Shown: positions 19,622-27,485 of the stretch, one piece after another | Layout: each line of letters starts with the position of its first letter | Position numbering within the stretch: position 1 is the first letter of the stretch | Origin: Bailinhaonella thermotolerans | GTDB lineage: Bacteria > Actinomycetota > Actinomycetes > Streptosporangiales > Streptosporangiaceae | NCBI RefSeq assembly: GCF_003594875.1 | Contig: NZ_QZEY01000002.1 | Coordinates: 62,001-126,000 of the forward strand | Length of the DNA stretch: 64,000 nucleotides | Reading direction: 5' to 3' | Notes under the pieces: model-generated | What the model saw: the letters and a program-made list of their open reading frames with translations, nothing else | The model's database searches: none | Told to the model about the DNA's origin: nothing | Program-made: the position numbers and the translations under genes

Positions 19622-20158
19622 TCATCCCCCGGTCGGGGGGATCTCCGGGGGGTCGTCGTCGATGTCGAAGAACGCCGGCAGCTCCGCGCTTCCGGCGAGA
19701 CGCAGGGCCCGCACCAGCGGGCGGCGCCGGGCCGCGCGCGTCGTGGCCACGGCGTTGTTGTAGAAGCGGCGGGAGTAGACGACCTTGGCCAGGGACTCGT
19801 CCAGCTCGTTCAGCGTGTCGGCGCCGCCCGCGGTCTCCGCCAGCGACTCCCGGAACCTGGGCTGCTCCACGGCCGCCCGCATCGCCTTGGACAGGTCGCT
19901 CTCGGCCATCTCGCGCTCGTCCGGCCCGGCCGTGCGCGCCTCGTGGGCGGCCGCGGCCAGCAGCAGCGACGTGGCCGGGTCGAGGCGGCGCGAGGCCGCG
20001 AGCTCCAGGGCGATGGCGCTGCGCCGTACCAGCGCGGCGTCGAGGGCGGCGCGCGCGGTCTCCACGCGGGTGTGCAGCCGGTCGAGCCGCGAGGCCCGCC
20101 AGGACAGGTAGAAGGCGGCCAGGATGAGGAACGCGATCGCGACGAGGATCTCGGTCAT
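19622..20158 (-). CDS. Membrane-anchored coiled-coil protein, unknown (LemA-like layout)
   Basis: 178 residues: one N-terminal membrane helix (LVAIAFLILAAFYLSW, residues 5-20) followed by a long, mostly helical cytoplasmic or surface part (RLDRLHTRVETARAALDAALVRRS) and an acidic end (DIDDDPPEIPPTGG). The layout resembles LemA-type proteins, including the YNNAVATTR segment, but I cannot assign it firmly. The ATG overlaps the pimA stop by 4 bases, so it belongs to the PIM operon. Confidence 0.75.
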   Translation of the reverse strand: MTEILVAIAFLILAAFYLSWRASRLDRLHTRVETARAALDAALVRRSAIALELAASRRLDPATSLLLAAAAHEARTAGPDEREMAESDLSKAMRAAVEQPRFRESLAETAGGADTLNELDESLAKVVYSRRFYNNAVATTRAARRRPLVRALRLAGSAELPAFFDIDDDPPEIPPTGG

Positions 20159-21291
20159 CGGGTCCGGTCGTCCTCCACCACTCCGCCGGCCGTCACGGCG
20201 ACGGTCTCGTACACGCGGACCACGTCCCGGGCGACCGTGGACCAGTCGTACCGGCGCACGGCCGTGCGCGCGGCGTCGGACAGCTTGGCGCGCCGCCTCG
20301 GGTCGTCGAGCAGGGCCCCGGCCTCGCGGGCCAGCGCGGCGGCGTCGCCCACGGGGAACAGCACCCCGGCCTCGCCCTCGCCCAGCACCCGGCTGAACGC
20401 CGGGATGTCGCTGGCGATGATCGGGGCGCCCGCCGACATCGCCTCGGTGAGCACGATGCCGAAGCTCTCGCCGCCCAGGTTGGGCGCGCAGAAGACGTCC
20501 ACCGAGTGGTAGGCGCGGATCTTGTCCTCCTCGCTGACCATGCCCAGCACCACGACCCGGTCGCGGAACTCCGGCCGCACCCGGGCGTACACGTCGTCCT
20601 CGTCGCCGGGCCCGGCGATCAGCAGCCGCAGCCCGGGCCGCTCGGGGGCCAGCAGGTTGAACGCGTCCAGCAGCACCGGCAGGCCCTTGCGGGGCTCGTC
20701 CATGCGGCCGAGGAACCCGATCGAGCCGCCCTCGCCGGGCCAGCCGGGCAGCGGCTCGGCCTCGACGTAGCGGTCCACCGTCACGCCGTTGGGGATCAGC
20801 ACCGCGTCGCCGCCCAGGTGCTCGACCAGGCTCTTGCGCGCGGCGTCCGACACCGCGATGCGGCCGGTGATCTTCTCCAGCGCGCTCTGCATGATCGGCG
20901 CGCCGACGGACAGCGCCCGGGAGCGTTCGTACTGGGCGTGGAAGGTGGCCACGATCGGCCCGCGCGCCGCCCAGCAGGCCAGCAGGCCCAGCGAGGGCGC
21001 CTCGGGGCAGTGCACGTGGAGCACGTCGAACCGGCCCTCGCGCACCCAGCGGCGCACGCGGGCCGCCGACAGGAACCCGAAGGACACGCGCGCGATCGAC
21101 CCGTTCGCCGGCACCGGTATCGCCCGGCCCGAGGACACGACGTACGGCGGCAGCGGCGAGTCGTCGTTCGCCGGGGCGATCACCGAGACGTGGTGGCCCT
21201 GGGCGATCAGCGCCTCGGCCAGGTCGCGCACGTGCTGCTGCACTCCGCCGGGCACGTCCCAGTCGTAGGGACAGACGATCCCGATCCTCAT
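20155..21291 (-). CDS. pimA: Phosphatidyl-myo-inositol mannosyltransferase PimA
   Basis: 378-residue GT-B glycosyltransferase (GT4) at the inner membrane face that adds the first mannose from GDP-mannose to phosphatidylinositol. N-terminal MRIGIVCPYDWDVPGGVQQHV with the glycine loop; C-terminal donor site GFLGRMDEPRKGL and the EX7E-like SFGIVLTEAMSAGAP. The ATG at 21291 starts right at the family's conserved N-terminus. Next to the PIM acyltransferase and pgsA, in the order also known from Mycobacterium. Confidence 0.93.
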   Translation of the reverse strand: MRIGIVCPYDWDVPGGVQQHVRDLAEALIAQGHHVSVIAPANDDSPLPPYVVSSGRAIPVPANGSIARVSFGFLSAARVRRWVREGRFDVLHVHCPEAPSLGLLACWAARGPIVATFHAQYERSRALSVGAPIMQSALEKITGRIAVSDAARKSLVEHLGGDAVLIPNGVTVDRYVEAEPLPGWPGEGGSIGFLGRMDEPRKGLPVLLDAFNLLAPERPGLRLLIAGPGDEDDVYARVRPEFRDRVVVLGMVSEEDKIRAYHSVDVFCAPNLGGESFGIVLTEAMSAGAPIIASDIPAFSRVLGEGEAGVLFPVGDAAALAREAGALLDDPRRRAKLSDAARTAVRRYDWSTVARDVVRVYETVAVTAGGVVEDDRTR

Positions 21292-21299
21292 GCCGTCCC

Positions 21300-22211
21300 T
21301 CACGCCGTCCGCTCGCGGGGCTCCAGGTCCGCCAGCCACAGCCGCTGGAGCATGTGCCAGTCCTCCGGGTGCTCGGCCACGCCCTTCTCGAAGACGCGCG
21401 CCAGCGCCTGCGTCATCGCGGCGGTCTTCTCCTGCCGCGTGCCCGCGCCGGGCACCGCGATCTCCTCGTGGACGTGCCCGCGCCAGCCGTTCCCCTCGAA
21501 CCACAGCGTCGCGGGCAGCAGCGCGGCCCCCGTGTGCACGGCGAGCGCGGCGGGTCCCGCGGGCATGCGCGTGGTCTCCCCGAAGAACTCCACCTCGACG
21601 CCGGCGGCGGTCAGGTCCCGGTCGGCGGGCAGGCAGACCACGCCGCCGCGGCGCAGCCGCTGCGCGAGCGTGCCGAACACGTGGCCCTCCCCGCCGGTCA
21701 GCGGCAGGACCTCCATGCCCAGCGACTCGCGGAAGGACTTGTACCGCTCGTACAGGGACTCCGGGCGCAGCCGCTCGGCCACGGTCGTGAACGGCACGCC
21801 CCTGCGCACCAGCCAGGCCCCGGCGTGGTCCCAGTTGCCCATGTGGGGCAGCGCGAGCACGACCCCGCGCCCGCGCTCCAGGTTGGACGTGATCAGGTCC
21901 TCGCCGCCCAGGACCATGCCGGACATGATCCGCTCGCCGCTCATCGCGGGCAGCCGGAACATCTCGTGGAAGTACCGCATGTAGGACCGCAGGCCGCGGC
22001 GGCTCAGGGACCGGACGGCGGGGGACGCGGCGTCCGCGCCGACGACGCGGGCCAGGTTGGCCTCGAGCTGCCGCACGCTCTTGCCGCGGCGCAGCCACAG
22101 CTCGTCGGCCACCCGGTCGAACAGGGCCGCGCCGAGCCGTTCGGGCACCCGGGGAAGCACGGCCCAGCCGGCCGCGAAGCCGAGGGACACGGCGCGCTCT
22201 CGGACGCTCAT
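21300..22211 (-). CDS. Phosphatidylinositol mannoside acyltransferase (PatA type)
   Basis: 303-residue LpxL/HtrB-type acyltransferase that acylates the 6-position of mannose in PIM. The catalytic HX4D motif is H123-MGNW-D128. Other family stretches: RYFHEMFRLP, PADRDLTAAGVEVEFFG and a glycine/proline-rich MPAGPAALAVHTGAALLP. Start ATG 22211 overlaps the pgsA stop by 4 bases. Genes pgsA, patA, pimA and the coiled-coil gene form one tightly packed operon. Confidence 0.9.
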   Translation of the reverse strand: MSVRERAVSLGFAAGWAVLPRVPERLGAALFDRVADELWLRRGKSVRQLEANLARVVGADAASPAVRSLSRRGLRSYMRYFHEMFRLPAMSGERIMSGMVLGGEDLITSNLERGRGVVLALPHMGNWDHAGAWLVRRGVPFTTVAERLRPESLYERYKSFRESLGMEVLPLTGGEGHVFGTLAQRLRRGGVVCLPADRDLTAAGVEVEFFGETTRMPAGPAALAVHTGAALLPATLWFEGNGWRGHVHEEIAVPGAGTRQEKTAAMTQALARVFEKGVAEHPEDWHMLQRLWLADLEPRERTA

Positions 22212-22834
22212 CGCTCTTCCGCTCGATCGGAGATCTTGGGGGGCACGGCTTGACGGTACACAGCCGCGAACCGCTGGGCCACCGTGACGGCGCTGGCCGC
22301 CGACAGCAGCCACAGCCCCGCGGCCAGGATGTACGGCACGCCCAGCCCGGAGAAGCCGGCCGCCACCAGGATGACGACCAGCCGCTCGGCCCGCTCGGCC
22401 AGCCCCACGGTGCAGGTCATGCCCAGTCCCTCGGCCCTCGCACGCGCGTACGACACCAGCGCGCCGCCGACGAGGCAGAACAGCGACAGCCCCGCGAGCA
22501 GGTCCTCCTCGCGGGAGACGAAGTACAGCAGCAGCCCGGAGAAGATCGCGGCGTCGGCGAGCCGGTCCATCGTCGAGTCGAGGAACGCCCCGAACGGGCC
22601 GGTGCGGCCGGTCTGCCGGGCGAGCACCCCGTCGAGCAGGTCGAACAGCACGAACACGGTGATCAGCACCGAGCCCCACCAGAGCTGCCCGGCCGGGTAG
22701 AGGGCCAGCGCGGACGCGACCACGCCGAGCGTGCCCACGACGGTGATCATGTTCGGGGTGACCCCGGCACGGGCGAGCACCCGCCCCAGCGGGGTCAGGG
22801 CGCGGGTCATTGCGGGGCGCAGGACTTTGAGCAT
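22208..22834 (-). CDS. pgsA: CDP-alcohol phosphatidyltransferase (phosphatidylinositol phosphate synthase)
   Basis: 208-residue multi-span membrane enzyme that joins CDP-diacylglycerol to inositol phosphate. The complete CDP-alcohol signature D65-xx-D68-G-xx-A72-R73-x8-G82-xxx-D86-xxx-D90 is present (DLLDGVLARQTGRTGPFGAF and on). Its place at the head of patA-pimA supports the inositol-lipid role rather than phosphatidylglycerol. ATG 22834 chosen; ribosome site is weak. Confidence 0.91.
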   Translation of the reverse strand: MLKVLRPAMTRALTPLGRVLARAGVTPNMITVVGTLGVVASALALYPAGQLWWGSVLITVFVLFDLLDGVLARQTGRTGPFGAFLDSTMDRLADAAIFSGLLLYFVSREEDLLAGLSLFCLVGGALVSYARARAEGLGMTCTVGLAERAERLVVILVAAGFSGLGVPYILAAGLWLLSAASAVTVAQRFAAVYRQAVPPKISDRAEER

Positions 22835-23147
22835 GGCGGTCCGATCGTAGGCCACCAGGCCCGTTTCTCCCGCACCCGGCACCGCGCGCCCCGGCGCGGC
22901 GGCCTCGCCGGCGGCCCCGGCAGGGCCCCGGGAGTGCCCGGCGAGGGCTCCGCGAGCGCTTCCCCGCGTCTTTCCCCGGGCCTGACGCAAAGCCGGGCGC
23001 GGTCCCCCCTTGTGATTTCGGCCACAGCGGTGAAGGGTGAAACGACCGGGGCGTCGTCCCCACGGCCGCCCCGGCGCACGCGGCGCCAGGCGGGCGCATG
23101 CGGGGCCTGCCTGAGCCGCCCGACACGGCGATTGGGAGGCGATGCTA
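22835..23147. other. 313-bp divergent intergenic region, no gene seen
   Basis: Lies between pgsA (minus) and the EF-G-like gene (plus). It must hold both promoters, but I could not pick boxes with confidence. No hairpin or RNA gene stands out. Confidence 0.45.
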
Positions 23148-25304
23148 GTGGCGGACAGGTCAGCGGGAGGCGGCTCGGGAGCCGCCGGCAGGGCACCGGC
23201 GGCCGACCGGCCCGACTCGGTGCGCAACGTGGTGCTGGTCGGCCACTCGGGCGCGGGAAAGACCACGCTGGTCGAGGCGCTCCTCGCGGAGACGGGAGTG
23301 ATCCAGCGCACCGGCCGCGTGGAGGACGGCACGACCGTCAGCGACTACGACGAGGTGGAGGTGCGGCAGCAGCGGTCGGTGAACCTGACCGTCGCGCCGG
23401 TCGTCCACAACGGAATCAAGATCAACCTCCTCGACACCCCCGGCTACGCCGACTTCGTGGGCGACCTGCGCGCCGGGCTGCGCGCCGCGGACGCGGCGCT
23501 GTTCGTCGTCTCGGCGGCCGAGGGGATCGACGGCCTCACCCGGATGCTCTGGGAGGAGTGCGCGGCCGTGAGCATGCCGCGGGCCGTCGTGATCACCAAG
23601 ATCGACCATCAGCGGGCCGACTTCGAGGAGGCCCTCACCGCCTGCCAGGACGCGTTCGGCGACGCGGTCGCGCCGCTGTACCTGCCGGTGGGCCGGTGCG
23701 AGGGGCTGCTGGGCCTGCTCTCCCAGCGGCTCTACGACTACTCCTCGGGCACGCGCCAGGAGCGCGAGCCCGGCCCCGACCTGCTGGCCTCGATGGAGGA
23801 GCAGCGCGGGGTGCTGATCGAGGGCATCATCCAGGAGAGCGAGGACGAGTCCCTCATGGACCGCTACCTCGCCGGGGAGGCGATCGACACCAAGGTCCTC
23901 ATCGACGACCTGGAGAAGGCCGTGGCCCGCGGCGGGTTCCACCCCGTGCTCGCCGCATGCGCCGCGCCCGGCTCCGGCCCGGTCATGGGCATGGCCGAGC
24001 TGCTGGAGATCATGACCCAGGGCTTCCCCTCCCCGCTCGAGCACCCGATGCCCGAGATCACCACCCTGGACGGCAAGCCCGTCCCCGGGCTCGGGTGCGA
24101 CCCCGCCGGGCCGCTGGTCGCCGAGGTGATCAAGACCACCAGCGACCCCTACGTGGGCCGGATCAGCCTCGTCCGCGTCTTCTCCGGCACGCTGCGCCCC
24201 GACATGGTCGTGCACGTGTCCGGGCACGGCCTGGCCGACCGGGGCCACGAGGACCACGACGTGGACGAGCGGGTCGGCGCCCTGTCCTCGCCGCTCGGCA
24301 AGCAGCAGCGCCCGATGGCCAAGTGCGCGGCGGGCGACATCTGCGCCATCGGCAAGCTCGCCCGCGCCGAGACCGGCGACACCCTCTCGGACAAGGACTC
24401 CCCGCTGCTCGTGACGGCCTGGACCATGCCCGAGCCGCTGCTGCCCGTGGCCGTCCGGGCCAGGTCCAAGGCCGACGAGGACAAGCTGTCGCAGGCGCTC
24501 AGCCGTACGGTCGCCGAGGACCCCACGCTCCGGCTGGACATGAACGCCGAGACCCGCCAGCTCGTGCTGTGGTGCATGGGCGAGGCGCACGCCGACGTCG
24601 TGCTGGACCGGCTGGCCAAGCGCCAGGGCGTCGAGGTCGAGAAGGTGCCGCTGCGGGTCGCCCTGCGCGAGACGTTCGGCGGCAAGGCGCGGGCCATGGG
24701 CCGCAACGTCAAGCAGACCGGCGGGCACGGCCAGTACGCCATCTGCCACATCGAGGTCGAGCCGCTGCCCTCAGGCTCCGGATTCGAGTTCGTGGACAAG
24801 ATCGTCGGCGGCGTGGTGCCGCGCCAGTTCATCCCCTCGGTCGAGAAGGGCGTGCGCGCCCAGATGGAGCGGGGGGTGCTCGCCGGGTACCCCGTCGTGG
24901 ACATCCGCGTCACCCTCTACGACGGCAAGGCCCACTCGGTGGACTCCTCCGACATGGCCTTCCAGATCGCCGGGCAGCTCGCGCTCAAGGAGGCCGCCGC
25001 CAAGGTGCCGCCGCTGCTGCTGGAGCCGGTGGACGAGGTGTCGGTGCTGGTGGACGACTCCTACGTCGGCGCGGTGATGTCCGACCTGTCCTCGCGCCGG
25101 GGCCGCGTGCTCGGCACCGAGCCGGTGGCCGGCGGCCGCACGCTGGTCAAGGCCGAGGTCCCCGAGCTGGAGATCACCCGCTACGCCATCGACCTGCGCT
25201 CGATGTCCCACGGCACGGGCACGTTCAGCCGGGCCTTCCTGCGCTACGAGCCCCTGCCCGCCCACCTGGCCGACAAGGTCAGGGAGAACGCCGAGGCCGA
25301 ATAG
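23148..25304 (+). CDS. Elongation factor G-like protein EF-G2
   Basis: 718-residue translational GTPase with EF-G layout. G1 is GHSGAGKTTLVEALL, G3 DTPGYADF, G4 TKID (normally NKID). The switch I RGITI motif of EF-G is replaced by RSVNL, so the Mg-binding Thr appears to be Asn. Domain II (GRISLVRVFSGTL), III, IV (ETFGGKARAMGRNVKQTGGHGQYA) and V (GAVMSDLSSRRGRVLGTEP) follow. GTG 23148 is preferred to ATG 23142, because GGGAGG (23134-23139) is 8 bases from the GTG but only 2 from the ATG. Family members coexist with the housekeeping EF-G and have no settled role. Divergent from pgsA. Confidence 0.9.
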   Translation: MADRSAGGGSGAAGRAPAADRPDSVRNVVLVGHSGAGKTTLVEALLAETGVIQRTGRVEDGTTVSDYDEVEVRQQRSVNLTVAPVVHNGIKINLLDTPGYADFVGDLRAGLRAADAALFVVSAAEGIDGLTRMLWEECAAVSMPRAVVITKIDHQRADFEEALTACQDAFGDAVAPLYLPVGRCEGLLGLLSQRLYDYSSGTRQEREPGPDLLASMEEQRGVLIEGIIQESEDESLMDRYLAGEAIDTKVLIDDLEKAVARGGFHPVLAACAAPGSGPVMGMAELLEIMTQGFPSPLEHPMPEITTLDGKPVPGLGCDPAGPLVAEVIKTTSDPYVGRISLVRVFSGTLRPDMVVHVSGHGLADRGHEDHDVDERVGALSSPLGKQQRPMAKCAAGDICAIGKLARAETGDTLSDKDSPLLVTAWTMPEPLLPVAVRARSKADEDKLSQALSRTVAEDPTLRLDMNAETRQLVLWCMGEAHADVVLDRLAKRQGVEVEKVPLRVALRETFGGKARAMGRNVKQTGGHGQYAICHIEVEPLPSGSGFEFVDKIVGGVVPRQFIPSVEKGVRAQMERGVLAGYPVVDIRVTLYDGKAHSVDSSDMAFQIAGQLALKEAAAKVPPLLLEPVDEVSVLVDDSYVGAVMSDLSSRRGRVLGTEPVAGGRTLVKAEVPELEITRYAIDLRSMSHGTGTFSRAFLRYEPLPAHLADKVRENAEAE

Positions 25305-25346
25305 CCCACGCCCCGCGCCGGTCCCCGCGCCCGGGACCGGCGTGGG
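25305..25346 (+). terminator. Hairpin terminator after EF-G2
   Basis: Nested stems CCCACGCC/GGCGTGGG and GCCGGTCCC/GGGACCGGC immediately after the EF-G2 stop. Confidence 0.6.
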
Positions 25347-25529
25347 CCCCCGGCGCGGCTCCCCGGCGTCCGGCCGCGGCGTGCCTCCGCGGCGGGACGC
25401 CCCGGCACGGTCCCGGGGGCCGCCCGCCGTGCCGTACGACCGGAGCGTCCCGCCGCGGGCCCGGGACACGGCCTCCGCCCGGCTCGCCCGGAGCCGGAGG
25501 CGGCCGGGCGGCGATACCCTGGGCGGGCC

Positions 25530-26003
25530 ATGACTCCAGACGCCCCCGCGCCCGCCTCCCCCGCGCGCGCCCTGCCGGGCCGCGCGAAGGCCGTACGGCT
25601 CGCGCTGACCGCCGTGTGCGCCGGCGGGCTGGTCGCCGGCACCTTCTGGTGGGACGACCACATGTTCCCCTTCGGGCCGTTCCGGATGTACTCCACGAGC
25701 ACGCCCGCCACCGGCAACATCCACATGGTCCAGCTCGACGCGCTCATGCCCGACGGCACGTGGCGGCGGGTCCCGCTGGACGCGCCGCTCGTCGGGGTGA
25801 ACCGGGCCGAGGTCGAGGGCCAGATCCCCCGGTTCAAGGCGAACCCCGGGCTGGTGTCCCACCTGGTCCTGGCGCACGACCGGCTCCGGCCGCACGAGCC
25901 GCGCTGGGCCGGCGCGCGGCTGCGCATGCAGTACCTCAAGCTGCGCGACCGCCGCTTCGTCGGCACCGAGGAGCACCCGATCGCGGAGTGGAGGCGCCCG
26001 TGA
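25530..26003 (+). CDS. Hypothetical single-span membrane protein linked to HTTM
   Basis: 157 residues with one N-terminal membrane helix (AVRLALTAVCAGGLVAGTFWW, about 20-40) and an outside domain containing FPFGPFRMYSTSTPATGNIHM, a Trp/Arg-rich core and WRRP at the end. The function is unknown. Its stop overlaps the GTG start of the HTTM gene (GTGA at 26000-26003), so the two are translationally coupled and likely work together. Confidence 0.78.
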   Translation: MTPDAPAPASPARALPGRAKAVRLALTAVCAGGLVAGTFWWDDHMFPFGPFRMYSTSTPATGNIHMVQLDALMPDGTWRRVPLDAPLVGVNRAEVEGQIPRFKANPGLVSHLVLAHDRLRPHEPRWAGARLRMQYLKLRDRRFVGTEEHPIAEWRRP

Positions 26004-26959
26004 GCGCGTCGAACCCGGCGAGCGCCGCCGCCCCCGGGGGGCGCGGCAACCCGGTGGTCCGCTGGTTCTTCTCCCCCGTGCCCGCCGCGCGCGTGGCGGT
26101 GTTCCGGATCGCCGCCTACCTGTTCATCCCGATCGACGTGCTGCTGCTGCACGCCCTCGGCTCCGACCACGCCAGCGCCACCGCGCTGTACAAGCCCCTG
26201 GTCGTCGCCGAGCTGCTGCACCTGCCGCGCCCGACGCCCGTGCTCATCGAGGCCGTCAAGTGGTCGCTGCTCGCGCTGGCCGTCGCGGCCGCCGCGCTGG
26301 CCGCCTCGGGCCGCTGGCAGCGCGTCCTCGGGACGGCGATCTTCGTCCTGTACTTCGAGTGGACGGTCATCGCCTTCTCGTTCGGCAAGGTGGACCACGA
26401 CCGGATCGCCTTCCTCGTGGCCCTGGCCGTCCTGCCCACCGTCGCCGCGGCCCGCCTGCGCGACCGCACGCCGCTGGAGGCGGGCGGCTGGGCGCTGCGC
26501 TGCGTGCAGATCGCCGTCGTGGCGACGTATTTCCTCGCCGCCTTCGCCAAGATCAGGTTCGGCGGGATCGAGTGGGTCAACAGCGCCACCCTGGTCCGCG
26601 CCGTCATGCGCCGCCACACGATCTTCTCCGAGTGGACGCTGTCGGTCCCCTGGGTCCTCCACCTCTCGCAGTGGGGGATCATGATCATGGAGCTGGCGTC
26701 CCCGGTCGTGCTGTTCCTGCGCGGCCGCCGGCGGATCCAGGCCGTGCTGCTGCTCGCCGGCTTCCACGTCATGGTGTTCGCGACCATCACGATCATGTTC
26801 TGGCCGCACGTGCTGTGCCTGCTGCTGGCCTTCCTGCCCACCGAGCGCCTCGTCCGCCCGCGCCCCGGCGAGGACGCCGCGGACGCCGTACGGCTAGCGC
26901 CCGCGGGCCCCGGGGCGCTGGTCGGCGGGCAGGGCGCAGGCGGGGGTCCCGCCGGGTAG
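26000..26959 (+). CDS. HTTM domain membrane protein (gamma-carboxylase-like)
   Basis: 319-residue polytopic membrane protein of the HTTM family, related to the membrane part of vitamin K-dependent gamma-carboxylase. Typical segments: RVAVFRIAAYLFIPIDVLLL, FVLYFEWTVIAFSFGKVDHDRI, VVATYFLAAFAKIRFGGIEWVN, LSQWGIMIMELASPVVLFL. At least six helices are visible. GTG 26000, with GGAGG upstream, overlaps the previous gene by 4 bases. Bacterial HTTM proteins are largely uncharacterised; a lipid- or quinol-linked redox or carboxylase reaction is conjecture. Its 3' end overlaps the antisense DCC gene by 66 bases. Confidence 0.85.
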   Translation: MSASNPASAAAPGGRGNPVVRWFFSPVPAARVAVFRIAAYLFIPIDVLLLHALGSDHASATALYKPLVVAELLHLPRPTPVLIEAVKWSLLALAVAAAALAASGRWQRVLGTAIFVLYFEWTVIAFSFGKVDHDRIAFLVALAVLPTVAAARLRDRTPLEAGGWALRCVQIAVVATYFLAAFAKIRFGGIEWVNSATLVRAVMRRHTIFSEWTLSVPWVLHLSQWGIMIMELASPVVLFLRGRRRIQAVLLLAGFHVMVFATITIMFWPHVLCLLLAFLPTERLVRPRPGEDAADAVRLAPAGPGALVGGQGAGGGPAG

Positions 26960-27298
26960 GCGGTGCCGGTTGTCGGCGACCAGCCGGTAGAGGCCGTGCG
27001 CGATCCACCGGAACGGCGGGATCCGCGCCACCCAGCCCAGCGGCGCCCACGGCAGGCCCGCGTCGATCAGCAGCCGCGCGACCGCCTGCGCGCCGCCGTG
27101 CACCCGGCCGCCGGGCTCGGCCCACAGCACCTCGTGCTCGGCGCGCTCGGCCGTCGTGCCCAGCGCCGCCAGGTCTGCGAACTGCCACGCCGTGATCTCG
27201 GCGCGCGTGCGCATCCGGCGCTCCACGAAGGCCACGCAGCGCGTGCAGATGCCGCAGTCGCCGTCATAGATCAGCACCGGCCTCGCGTGATCGCTCAT
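26894..27298 (-). CDS. DCC family (DUF393) thiol-disulfide protein
   Basis: 134-residue DCC-family protein named after the DxxCxxC-type start, here YDGDCGICTRCVAF with two Cys pairs; VLIYDGDCG-type N-terminus and a hydrophobic PPFRWIAHGLYRLVADNRH segment are typical. Presumed thioredoxin-like redox function. Convergent with the HTTM gene and overlapping it by 66 bases; HTTM and DCC genes are often neighbours in bacteria, from memory. Start ATG 27298. Confidence 0.85.
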   Translation of the reverse strand: MSDHARPVLIYDGDCGICTRCVAFVERRMRTRAEITAWQFADLAALGTTAERAEHEVLWAEPGGRVHGGAQAVARLLIDAGLPWAPLGWVARIPPFRWIAHGLYRLVADNRHRLPGGTPACALPADQRPGARGR

Positions 27299-27485
27299 AT
27301 CCCCATCATGCCCGTTCGGCGGAGTGGAACGGGCAGGTGATCGGGTTGTGACGTCGCTCGCACTTTGCCGCCCCCTGGCATTTCGGGATGAATGGAATAC
27401 CTTCCTTTGTTCCTCCTAAATCACAAGCGTGGAACCTTTTCGTTTCGGCTTGGTCACTCCTTGATTCCTGCCACACTGGGGAGCA

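Noticed and set aside
22250-25999. Open plus-strand frame upstream of the HTTM start
   Set aside because: It only extends the HTTM frame back through pgsA and EF-G2 in a non-coding frame; the real start is the GTG at 26000.
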